Assembly: GCA_034434895.1 (NCBI GenBank)
Contig: DAOTYI010000286.1
Span: 1-5,260, forward strand
DNA length: 5,260 nt
Direction of reading: 5' to 3'
Source: DAOTXL01 sp034434895
GTDB lineage: Bacteria > Chloroflexota > Anaerolineae > JAAYZQ01
Shown here: piece by piece, positions 1 to 5,260 of the stretch
Numbering within the stretch: position 1 is the stretch's first letter
Layout: the number at the start of each line of letters is the position of its first letter
Made by a program: the position numbers and the translations under genes
The notes under the pieces: generated by a model
The model's input: only the letters and a program-made list of their open reading frames with translations
What the model was told of the DNA's origin: nothing
Database searches by the model: none

Positions 1-72
1 GCAGGCGAGAAGAAAGGGCGCCTCTTCGGCCAGCTATTTGGCCTGCGAGTGGAAGTCCGCGAGCGCATTTGA
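1..72 (+). CDS. C-terminal end of an unidentified upstream protein (partial)
   Basis: Reading from base 1 in frame 1 gives 23 codons and a TGA stop at 70-72. The peptide is basic and hydrophobic, ending in GLRVEVRERI. I do not recognise the family and assign no function. A coding reading is favoured because the stop sits directly ahead of a strong promoter whose -35 hexamer overlaps it, a common arrangement at a gene end, and because the downstream genes lie on the same strand. Frame 2 is also open, to a TGA at 142-144, and frame 3 is open for a while as well, so the frame choice rests on peptide character and context. The start of the gene is outside the window. Confidence 0.45.
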   Translation, partial: AGEKKGRLFGQLFGLRVEVRERI

Positions 73-97
73 CAATCCCCTCAATTGCCATTATGAT
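69..97 (+). promoter_or_regulatory. Promoter P1 upstream of buk (sigma70 type)
   Basis: A perfect -35 hexamer TTGACA lies at 69-74 and a -10 hexamer TATGAT (one mismatch to TATAAT) at 92-97, separated by exactly 17 bases. The predicted transcription start is near base 104, giving a leader of about 75 bases before the buk ATG. The -35 overlaps the stop codon of the presumed upstream gene. Hexamers and spacing are seen directly; activity is inferred from the housekeeping sigma consensus. Confidence 0.75.
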
Positions 98-98
98 A

Positions 99-121
99 GG
101 AGCATGTGGATCGCCTGCTCC
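99..121. repeat. Inverted repeat over the P1 start site, possible operator or leader hairpin
   Basis: GGAGCA at 99-104 is the exact reverse complement of TGCTCC at 116-121, with 11 bases between. The element begins just after the P1 -10 box, covers the predicted P1 start near 104, and ends a few bases before the P2 -35 hexamer. That is a suitable place for a repressor site acting on both promoters. With only six paired bases it could also be chance, and as RNA it would be a weak hairpin partly ahead of the transcript start. Confidence 0.3.
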
Positions 122-124
122 GAT

Positions 125-153
125 TTGAGTGGGCCGGACTTCTGAGGTATAAT
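125..153 (+). promoter_or_regulatory. Promoter P2 upstream of buk (sigma70 type)
   Basis: A perfect -10 hexamer TATAAT lies at 148-153, preceded after 17 bases by TTGAGT at 125-130 (four of six matches to TTGACA). The predicted start is near base 160, leaving a short leader of about 19 bases that holds the buk ribosome binding site. Together with P1 it forms a tandem pair about 56 bases apart. No TGn extended -10 is present. Confidence 0.6.
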
Positions 154-178
154 CCCTTCGTGTTCGGGGAGGAACTGG

Positions 179-1264
179 ATGTTCCGTTTGCTGGTCATCA
201 ATCCAGGCTCGACCTCCACCAAGGTTGCCGTCTATGAAGATGAGCAACCTTTGTTTGTGGAAACTTTGCGGCATTCCAGCCAGGAAATCGGTGCCTTTGA
301 GCACATTCTTGACCAGTATGACTTTCGCCTCCAGACGGTTCTGGACCTGTTGCAGGCCAGACAGATCCCACTGACCTCCCTTTCGGCCGTGGTGGGGCGG
401 GGAGGGCTGTTGCGACCCATTCCCAGTGGCACCTACCGGGTCAACGACAGGATGGTGGCCGAACTGCGTAATCGGAACAAGGAGCGTGAGCACGCCTCGA
501 ACCTGGGAGCGCCGCTGGCTTTCGAGATCGCCAATCGGGTGGGGGTGCCGGCGTTCATCGTCGATCCGGTGTGCGTGGACGAGTTCGACGACGTGGCGCG
601 CGTGTCTGGCCTGCCTGAAATTGAACGAAAAAGCCTGTCCCACGCTTTGAACCTGAAGGCAGTGGCCAGGCGGGCGGCGCAGGACCTGGGCCGGCCCTAT
701 GCTGAAGTCAACCTGGTCGTGGCGCATCTGGGGGGAGGGATTTCGGTCACGGCCCATCGTCGGGGGCGGATGGTGGACGTCAATCAGGCCCTGGATGGGA
801 CCGGCCCCTTTGCCCCGGAACGGGCAGGGGGATTGCCGGTGGGGGATGTGGTGCGGATGTGCTTTGGCGTGGCCCCTTACGAAGGGCTGAACCTGACCTA
901 CGAGCAGATGTTCAGGAAGCTGGCCGGCCAGGGAGGGTTGGTGGCTCACCTGGGCACCAACAACGCGATGGAGGTGGAGAGGCGCATCGCTGCCGGCGAT
1001 GAACATGCCCGCCTGATCTACCAGGCAATGGCCTACCAGATCGCCAAGGAGATCGGAGCCATGGCCACTGTATTGAAAGGGCAGGTGGATGCCATTGTCA
1101 TCACCGGGGGGGTGGCCCATTCGGAGATGCTGCTCGGCTGGATCCGGGAGCGGGTGGCCTGGATCGCGCCGGTCCTGGTCTACCCTGGGGAAGATGAAAT
1201 GCTGGCCCTGGCCCAGGGGGCCTTTCGCGTGCTCAGGGGGGAAGAGGAAGCGAAGGAATATTGA
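179..1264 (+). CDS. buk: Butyrate kinase / branched-chain fatty acid kinase
   Basis: This cytoplasmic enzyme converts butyryl phosphate plus ADP to butyrate plus ATP, reversibly, and often accepts isobutyryl or isovaleryl substrates. It is the ATP-yielding last step of butyrate fermentation. The 361-aa length is normal for the acetokinase/ASKHA family. Visible motifs are phosphate-1 NPGSTSTK (8-15), VGRGG (72-76), HASNLGA (105-111), AHLGGGIS (182-189), DGTGPFAPERAGGLP (206-220), LGTNN (258-262), ITGG (308-311) and YPGEDEMLALA (335-345). These follow Buk rather than acetate kinase. The ATG is supported by GGGGAGGA at 166-173, six bases upstream, and the protein begins three residues ahead of the first conserved strand. 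Two promoters precede it. The usual partner gene for phosphate butyryltransferase is not in view; the short upstream gene end does not identify it. Substrate preference cannot be read from sequence alone. Confidence 0.93.
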   Translation: MFRLLVINPGSTSTKVAVYEDEQPLFVETLRHSSQEIGAFEHILDQYDFRLQTVLDLLQARQIPLTSLSAVVGRGGLLRPIPSGTYRVNDRMVAELRNRNKEREHASNLGAPLAFEIANRVGVPAFIVDPVCVDEFDDVARVSGLPEIERKSLSHALNLKAVARRAAQDLGRPYAEVNLVVAHLGGGISVTAHRRGRMVDVNQALDGTGPFAPERAGGLPVGDVVRMCFGVAPYEGLNLTYEQMFRKLAGQGGLVAHLGTNNAMEVERRIAAGDEHARLIYQAMAYQIAKEIGAMATVLKGQVDAIVITGGVAHSEMLLGWIRERVAWIAPVLVYPGEDEMLALAQGAFRVLRGEEEAKEY

Positions 1265-1313
1265 GGGGGTAAAAGAGCCAGGCGTCTGGGGCGAACCGGG
1301 CTGAGTGGTTACC

Positions 1314-1319
1314 AGGAGG
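1314..1319 (+). promoter_or_regulatory. Ribosome binding site fixing the GTG start of the response regulator
   Basis: A full AGGAGG lies six bases ahead of the GTG at 1326. This strong site supports GTG as the start of the receiver protein, whose conserved first strand begins only a few codons later. Confidence 0.85.
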
Positions 1320-1325
1320 GAATAA

Positions 1326-1721
1326 GTGGCCAGAAAACGAATTCTATGTATCGAAGATCATCCAGAGATGATCGAATTGATCCGGCTGATCCTGGAACGG
1401 CGCGGTTTCATCGTCGAAGGAGCGGTGGGCGGTCGGGAAGGAGTTGAAGCGATGGTCCAGAACCCCCCTGATCTGGTGCTGCTGGACCTGATGATGCCCG
1501 ACATGGATGGCTGGGAGGTCTACCGCCAGATCAAGGCCAGGGAGGCGCTGAAAAAGATCCCGGTCATTGTGATTACGGCCAAGGCCCAGGGGATTGACCG
1601 GGTCTTGGGGCTGCACATCGCTGGGGTAGATGACTATATCACCAAGCCCTTTGGGCCGAAAGAGCTGATTGACAGCGTGGAGCATGTCCTCGGCATCTCG
1701 CCACGGGCAGGTGCGGCCTGA
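1326..1721 (+). CDS. Single-domain response regulator (receiver only)
   Basis: This 131-aa protein is one complete CheY-like receiver with no DNA-binding or enzymatic output domain. Acidic pocket residues are E10 and D11. The phosphoacceptor is D54 in VLLDLMMPDMDG (51-62). The switch Thr is T84 in VIVIT, the aromatic switch residue Y104, and the conserved lysine K107 in TKPF. The last 15 or so residues are a short tail. It starts with GTG behind a strong AGGAGG site. It lies 61 bases after buk and 42 bases before a histidine kinase gene, its likely phosphodonor. Receivers of this kind act by protein-protein contact or as phosphorelay intermediates (CheY, Spo0F and DivK are known examples). 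The output partner is not visible here. The receiver assignment is firm; the pairing with the kinase is inferred from adjacency. Confidence 0.92.
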   Translation: MARKRILCIEDHPEMIELIRLILERRGFIVEGAVGGREGVEAMVQNPPDLVLLDLMMPDMDGWEVYRQIKAREALKKIPVIVITAKAQGIDRVLGLHIAGVDDYITKPFGPKELIDSVEHVLGISPRAGAA

Positions 1722-1749
1722 ACCGGCAGACCTATCGGCCGGCAACGTT

Positions 1750-1754
1750 GAGGG
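1750..1754 (+). promoter_or_regulatory. Weak ribosome binding site of the histidine kinase
   Basis: GAGGG lies nine bases before the ATG at 1764. It is clearly weaker than the sites of buk, the response regulator and the aminotransferase, which would favour fewer kinase molecules than receiver molecules from a shared transcript, a common ratio in two-component pairs. That consequence is inference. Confidence 0.5.
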
Positions 1755-1763
1755 TATACGGCG

Positions 1764-3608
1764 ATGAGAGAACGGGTGGCTGCCTGGTTGCGCCAGAACG
1801 AACAACAGATCGTGCCCGGTTGGATCAGGCTGGTGCGATCACGGGGCGGTGACCGCGATCGCCAGCTCACCACCAAGGAGCTGGAACGGCAGTTCTTCAC
1901 CGACTTTTTCCACGCTTTTGTCCTGGCGGTCGAAGAGGGTGGAGAAGGCCGGCTGGAGACGGTTCTGGAGCGCATTGCTGTCACCCGCGTGGAAGAAGAG
2001 TTCCAGTTGGAGGATACACTGGACATCTTTTTCCTGTTGAAGGAGCTGATCTGGGAACGGCTGTCCCAAAGCTACGCTGCCGAGGCAGCGATGAGCCGGA
2101 TGTTCCTGATCGAACCGGTCTTTGACCGCTGTCTGCGCCTGTTGGGCCGCGCCTTTACCCGCGCCAGCAGCGCCCTCCTGGCTGAACGGCTGGTCAAGGC
2201 CGAGTTCATGACCCGCCGCCTGGCGATGGCTACGGAGGAGGCCGATCGCGCCCTTTCACGCCTGCGCATCCTGTACAACGTCTCGCGGGCCATCAGCTCT
2301 ACCCTGAATCTGAAGCAGATCCTGGCGGTGGTGGTCGAGAACCTGACCTCGATGGTGCAGGTCGATCGGTGTGCGGTGTGGCTGGCCGACAAAGAGGGCT
2401 GTGAGCTTTCGGTCGCGGCGGTGCAGGGCATTGAGGCCGAAAAACTGGTCGGCGCCTATCTACTCCTCAACGAGGATCGGTCGGTGATCACCCGCGCCTT
2501 CAAGCTGCGGCAGATGCAGATCTCAACCCCATCCAGCCCTGCGGAGGAGGCTCTGTCTGCCCTGTTCCCACAACGCATTGTGCTCGCCGTGCCGCTCCAC
2601 GGGAAGGAGCGGCCGATCGGCGTCATCTCGGTGGACCGGCTGGGGATGGAGCGCCCCCTGGAAACGGCCATGATCGAAATGGTCCAGTCTGTCGCCGAGC
2701 AGGCAGCCGTGGCTGTGCGGAACACTCAGTTGTATGAAGAACTTGTGCAGTTGAACCAGGAATTGGAGATGCGGGTGGAGGAGCGGACGGAGGAGTTGGC
2801 CCGCCTGAACCGGGAATTGGCCAGGCTGGAAAGAAAAAAGTCCGATTTTGTAGCCATCGCAGCCCATGAACTCAAGACCCCGTTGACGCTGATTCAGGGC
2901 TATGCTGAGATGTTGGCCGAAACTGGAGTGCGGGATCTGCCGCCCGACTCTCTAGGCCGGATAGTCTCCGGGATTGTAAAAGGGACGCGCCGCCTGGGGG
3001 CCATCGTGGAGGACATTATAGATGTGTCCTTGATTGATACCCAGGTGCTGTCCCTCAGCCTGGAGATGACCTCACTGGCCAACATTCTGGAGATGGTCTG
3101 CCAGAATCTGCGCGAATCAATCGCAGAGCGAAAACAGACTCTGGTGGTGTCCGGTTTTGACAATCTGCCTTATATCGAAGCCGATGCCCTTCGTCTGCAC
3201 CAGGTGTTCGTCAACGTGATCGGCAATGCGATCAAGTATACGCCCGATGGGGGGCGGATTGAGGTCACGGCCCGGCGTCTGGAGGCCCAGGAGAACCGCC
3301 CGGCCTTTGTCGAGGTGGTCGTCGCCGATACCGGGATCGGCATTGATGTTGACGAACAGGAGCGGATCTTTGACAAATTTTACCGGGTTGAAAGCCCGGA
3401 GCTGCATTCCAGCAGCAAGACCCGCTTCATGGGGGCCGGGCCGGGATTGGGCCTGACCATCGCCAAAGGGATCATCGAAGCTCACGGCGGCCGGATCTGG
3501 GTTGAGAGTCCAGGACATGATCCGGTGCGCTGTCCGGGCAGTCAGTTTCACATTCTGCTGCCGGTCCGTTCGGCCTGGGGGGAGTTTGAGGCCAGGGCAA
3601 CCGCATAA
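1764..3608 (+). CDS. Soluble GAF-domain sensor histidine kinase with RsbRD-like N-terminus
   Basis: This 614-aa protein has no signal peptide or membrane segment, so it should sense a cytoplasmic cue. Residues 1-150 are helical and charged and resemble the RsbRD_N type domain of RsbT co-antagonists (moderate confidence). About 165-320 is a GAF domain (from LRILYNVSRAISSTLNLKQI to AVAVRNTQLYEEL), a likely small-molecule or redox sensing module. About 322-360 is a coiled-coil signalling helix rich in E, R and L. HisKA follows with the H-box AAHELKTPLTLI, phosphoacceptor H368. The ATPase domain shows the N-box N484/N488 (NAIKYTPDGG), G1 DTGIGID (522-528), F-box IFDKFY (535-540) and G2 GAGPGLGL (557-564). 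All catalytic residues are present, so it should be active. It lies 42 bases after the receiver gene, its probable target, and 21 bases before the aminotransferase. The signal is not identifiable from sequence. Confidence 0.92.
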   Translation: MRERVAAWLRQNEQQIVPGWIRLVRSRGGDRDRQLTTKELERQFFTDFFHAFVLAVEEGGEGRLETVLERIAVTRVEEEFQLEDTLDIFFLLKELIWERLSQSYAAEAAMSRMFLIEPVFDRCLRLLGRAFTRASSALLAERLVKAEFMTRRLAMATEEADRALSRLRILYNVSRAISSTLNLKQILAVVVENLTSMVQVDRCAVWLADKEGCELSVAAVQGIEAEKLVGAYLLLNEDRSVITRAFKLRQMQISTPSSPAEEALSALFPQRIVLAVPLHGKERPIGVISVDRLGMERPLETAMIEMVQSVAEQAAVAVRNTQLYEELVQLNQELEMRVEERTEELARLNRELARLERKKSDFVAIAAHELKTPLTLIQGYAEMLAETGVRDLPPDSLGRIVSGIVKGTRRLGAIVEDIIDVSLIDTQVLSLSLEMTSLANILEMVCQNLRESIAERKQTLVVSGFDNLPYIEADALRLHQVFVNVIGNAIKYTPDGGRIEVTARRLEAQENRPAFVEVVVADTGIGIDVDEQERIFDKFYRVESPELHSSSKTRFMGAGPGLGLTIAKGIIEAHGGRIWVESPGHDPVRCPGSQFHILLPVRSAWGEFEARATA

Positions 3609-3629
3609 AATCTGAGCAAAGGAGCACTG

Positions 3630-4790
3630 ATGAAAGTCGCCAATCGTATCAGCAACCTGCCGCCCTATGTCTTTGCCCGGCTGGGCGATCGCATCCGCCA
3701 GCTTACTGCCCAGGGCCGGGACATCATCCGCCTGGATATCGGCAGCCCTGATCTGCCGCCACCCGACTTTGTCATCGAGGCGCTATGCCGTTCGGCCCGG
3801 GACCCCTCTCGCCATGGCTATGGGGGCTTTTACGGCACGCCAGAGCTGCGCCGGGCGATGGTGGCCTATTATGAGCGCCGTTTCGGCGTCGAGTTGGACC
3901 CCAACAAGGAGGTGGCTGCGCTGATCGGCTCGAAAGAGGGGATCGCCAACATGGCTCTGGCTTTTGTCGATCCCGGCGAACCGGTTCTGGTGCCCGATCC
4001 GGGCTATCCGACCTACACCCTGGGGACGCTGCTGGCCGGAGGGGTGCCGTACCGGGTGCCGTTGCGGGCAGAAAACGGCTACCTGCCCGATCTGGAGGCG
4101 ATCCCGGCAGAGGTGGCCCGCGCGGCCAGGATCCTGTGGTTGAACTATCCCAATAATCCCACCGGGGCGGTCGCACCGCTGGAGTTCTTTGACCGTGTCG
4201 TGCACTTTGCCCGGCAGTACGACCTCCTGATCTGCCATGATAACCCCTACTGCGACCTGACCTTCGACGGTTACGTCGCTCCCAGTCTATTGCAGGTGCC
4301 TGGAGCCAGGGAGGTGGCCCTGGAGTTCAATTCGCTGTCCAAGACCTATAACATGGCCGGCTGGCGGGTTGGTATGGCGGTGGGCAATGCTCTGGCCGTT
4401 GAGGCGCTGGCCCGGACCAAGACCAACATTGATTCGGGCATCTTTTTGCCGATTCAGGATGCAGCCACCCTGGTTCTGTCGGCGGACCAGTCGTGGCTGA
4501 CAGAACGCAATGAGATCTATCGTCAACGTCGGGATCTGATCCTGGCGGCGTTACAGGCAGTGGGGCTTGAGGCCAACAGACCGGTGGCCGGCCTGTATGT
4601 GTGGGCCAGGATTCCGGATGGCTATACCTCGGACCAGTTTGCCAGCCGGCTGTTGGAGGAGATCGGCATCAGCGTCACTCCAGGTTCGACTTTTGGGGCG
4701 CATGGAGAAGGCTACATCCGCCTGTCGTTGGGCATGGCCACCGAACGCATCCGCCAGGCGATGGACCGCCTGCGCCGGTTTGAATTTTAG
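3630..4790 (+). CDS. dapL: Aminotransferase class I/II, probable LL-diaminopimelate aminotransferase
   Basis: This 386-aa fold-type I PLP enzyme most resembles the DapL group, which converts tetrahydrodipicolinate plus glutamate to LL-diaminopimelate in one step, supplying lysine and peptidoglycan precursors. DapL-like stretches include ISNLPPYVFA (7-16), IGSPDLPPPDFVIEAL (37-52), LIGSKEGIANMALAF (98-112), VPDPGYPTYTLGT (121-133) and FNSLSKTYNMAGWRVG (233-248). PLP-site residues are N176 in NNPTG, D204 and Y207 in HDNPY, S235/S237, the Schiff-base lysine K238 and R246. R364 should bind the substrate carboxylate. The start is supported by AAAGGAG at 3618-3624, five bases before the ATG. It is 21 bases after the kinase gene, and its TAG stop overlaps the ribosome binding site of hflX. 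Class I aminotransferases are often over-specified, so another amino acid substrate remains possible. Family confidence is very high, the DapL call moderate to good. Confidence 0.8.
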   Translation: MKVANRISNLPPYVFARLGDRIRQLTAQGRDIIRLDIGSPDLPPPDFVIEALCRSARDPSRHGYGGFYGTPELRRAMVAYYERRFGVELDPNKEVAALIGSKEGIANMALAFVDPGEPVLVPDPGYPTYTLGTLLAGGVPYRVPLRAENGYLPDLEAIPAEVARAARILWLNYPNNPTGAVAPLEFFDRVVHFARQYDLLICHDNPYCDLTFDGYVAPSLLQVPGAREVALEFNSLSKTYNMAGWRVGMAVGNALAVEALARTKTNIDSGIFLPIQDAATLVLSADQSWLTERNEIYRQRRDLILAALQAVGLEANRPVAGLYVWARIPDGYTSDQFASRLLEEIGISVTPGSTFGAHGEGYIRLSLGMATERIRQAMDRLRRFEF

Positions 4791-4797
4791 GAGAGGG
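4789..4797 (+). promoter_or_regulatory. Ribosome binding site of hflX overlapping the dapL stop codon
   Basis: The run AGGAGAGGG at 4789-4797 begins inside the TAG stop (4788-4790) of the aminotransferase. AGGAG ends six bases before an ACG at 4800 and nine before an ATC at 4803, but 21 before the first conventional start, the TTG at 4815. The overlap suggests translational coupling: ribosomes finishing dapL would stop on this site. The spacing matters for choosing the hflX start. Confidence 0.6.
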
Positions 4798-4814
4798 AGA
4801 CGATCGGCCGGGAA

Positions 4815-5260
4815 TTGATCGAGATCAGGCCGCCTGTGGAGCGGGCGTTGCTGGTTGGGGTGTGCCTGAAAGACCAGCAGGGCGGCTGGGATGTGGAGGA
4901 CTCGCTGGTCGAGTTGGGGCAGTTGGCCCGGACGGCCGGTGTAGAGGTCGTCGGCCAGACCTGGCAGCGGGTGGATCGCTTCCATCCGGCCACCCTGGTC
5001 GGTTCGGGGAAGGTCGAAGAGCTGGCCGAGTTGCGCCGGGACCTGGCCTGCGACCTGATCATTTTTGACGACGAACTCAGTCCACGGCAGCAACGCAACC
5101 TGGAGGAGGCGCTGGGGAACGGCGTTCGAGTGCTGGACCGCACAGCCCTGATCCTGGACATCTTTGCCCAACATGCCCGCACGCGGGAGGGCCAGCTTCA
5201 GGTAGAACTGGCGCAGTATGAGTATCGCCTGCCACGGCTGACCCGGGCCTGGACCCATCT
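4815..5260 (+). CDS. hflX: GTPase HflX, N-terminal part (runs off the window)
   Basis: HflX is a GTP/ATP-binding protein that binds the 50S subunit and splits or rescues stalled ribosomes, notably under heat stress. The 148 visible codons are the HflX N-terminal domain. Motifs, numbered from the TTG, are ERALLVGV (9-16), LVGSGKVEEL (61-70), DLIIFDDELSPRQQRNLE (80-97), VLDRTALILDIFAQHARTREG (106-126, the nucleotide-contacting segment) and QVELAQYEYRLPRL (129-142), followed by AWTH. The G-domain lies beyond the window. The start is uncertain. The frame is the same as that of the aminotransferase and is open from its TAG at 4788, but has no ATG. Options are TTG 4815 (used here, poor ribosome-site spacing), GTG 4836 (removes a plausible N-terminus), or non-standard ACG 4800 or ATC 4803, which fit the binding site best. 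It follows dapL closely and is probably co-transcribed. Confidence 0.9.
   Translation, partial: MIEIRPPVERALLVGVCLKDQQGGWDVEDSLVELGQLARTAGVEVVGQTWQRVDRFHPATLVGSGKVEELAELRRDLACDLIIFDDELSPRQQRNLEEALGNGVRVLDRTALILDIFAQHARTREGQLQVELAQYEYRLPRLTRAWTH

Noticed and set aside
2..144. Frame 2 open stretch at the start of the window as an alternative gene end
   Set aside because: It would run through the P1 promoter and the inverted repeat, and the frame 1 peptide with a stop at 70-72 fits the promoter placement better; frame 2 is not fully excluded.
391..406. G-rich run GGTGGGGCGGGGAGGG as a possible G-quadruplex
   Set aside because: Only three tracts reach three Gs and the run encodes the conserved VGRGG motif of butyrate kinase, so protein constraint explains it.
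1106..1112. Run of seven Gs in buk as a possible slippage or phase-variation tract
   Set aside because: It encodes the conserved ITGGV motif, the frame is intact on both sides, and seven Gs are modest in GC-rich DNA.
1278..1289. CCAG/CTGG hairpin between buk and the response regulator
   Set aside because: A four-base stem without a T-run is expected by chance and gives no support for termination or regulation.
1723..1742. CCGGC/GCCGG inverted repeat between the response regulator and kinase genes as a terminator
   Set aside because: Only five paired bases with a ten-base loop and no following T-run; it does not look like an intrinsic terminator.
1344..1805. Minus-strand open frame of 153 codons across the response regulator and the start of the kinase
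   Set aside because: It is antisense to a complete receiver domain with all catalytic residues, and its translation is low-complexity and unrecognised.
3783..4238. Minus-strand open frame of 151 codons inside dapL
   Set aside because: It lies wholly within a well-conserved aminotransferase and has no recognisable product or ribosome site supporting it.
4551..5258. Long minus-strand open frame of 235 codons under the end of dapL and the start of hflX
   Set aside because: It is antisense to two clearly recognisable proteins, its translation resembles no family I know, and long antisense frames are expected in GC-rich coding DNA.

Overview
The window is a GC-rich, tightly packed, single-strand stretch of bacterial chromosome. 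All supported genes are on the + strand and there is no sign of a mobile element, phage, CRISPR array or RNA gene. The protein set points to Chloroflexota, perhaps an Anaerolineae-like anaerobe: an acetokinase-family butyrate kinase, a DapL-type aminotransferase, HflX, and a soluble GAF-histidine kinase beside a stand-alone receiver. This placement is an inference from protein style, not a phylogeny.

Layout: (1) Bases 1-72 are probably the last 23 codons of an unidentified upstream gene. (2) Bases 69-178 form a regulatory region with two sigma70-type promoters in tandem: TTGACA-17-TATGAT, whose -35 overlaps the upstream stop codon, and TTGAGT-17-TATAAT. A 6-bp inverted repeat covers the predicted start site of the first. 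(3) buk, 179-1264, is a full-length butyrate / branched-chain fatty acid kinase. (4) A two-component pair follows: a 131-aa receiver-only response regulator (1326-1721, GTG start) and a 614-aa soluble histidine kinase (1764-3608) with an RsbRD-like helical N-terminus, a GAF domain, a coiled coil and a HisKA/HATPase core. (5) A 386-aa PLP aminotransferase, best read as LL-diaminopimelate aminotransferase, occupies 3630-4790. (6) The N-terminal part of the ribosome-associated GTPase HflX starts around 4800-4815 and runs off the window.

Gaps between genes are about 61, 42, 21 and 9-24 bases. I see no convincing terminator or internal promoter, so the five genes are probably read from the two promoters ahead of buk, as one transcript or largely so. 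The set links acid fermentation with ATP synthesis (Buk), an intracellular signalling pair, lysine/cell-wall precursor synthesis (DapL) and ribosome rescue or stress recovery (HflX). This looks like a growth/energy housekeeping operon rather than a dedicated new system. The points most worth checking are the missing conventional start codon at the ribosome binding site of hflX, the soluble kinase/receiver pair with no visible output domain, and the double promoter.
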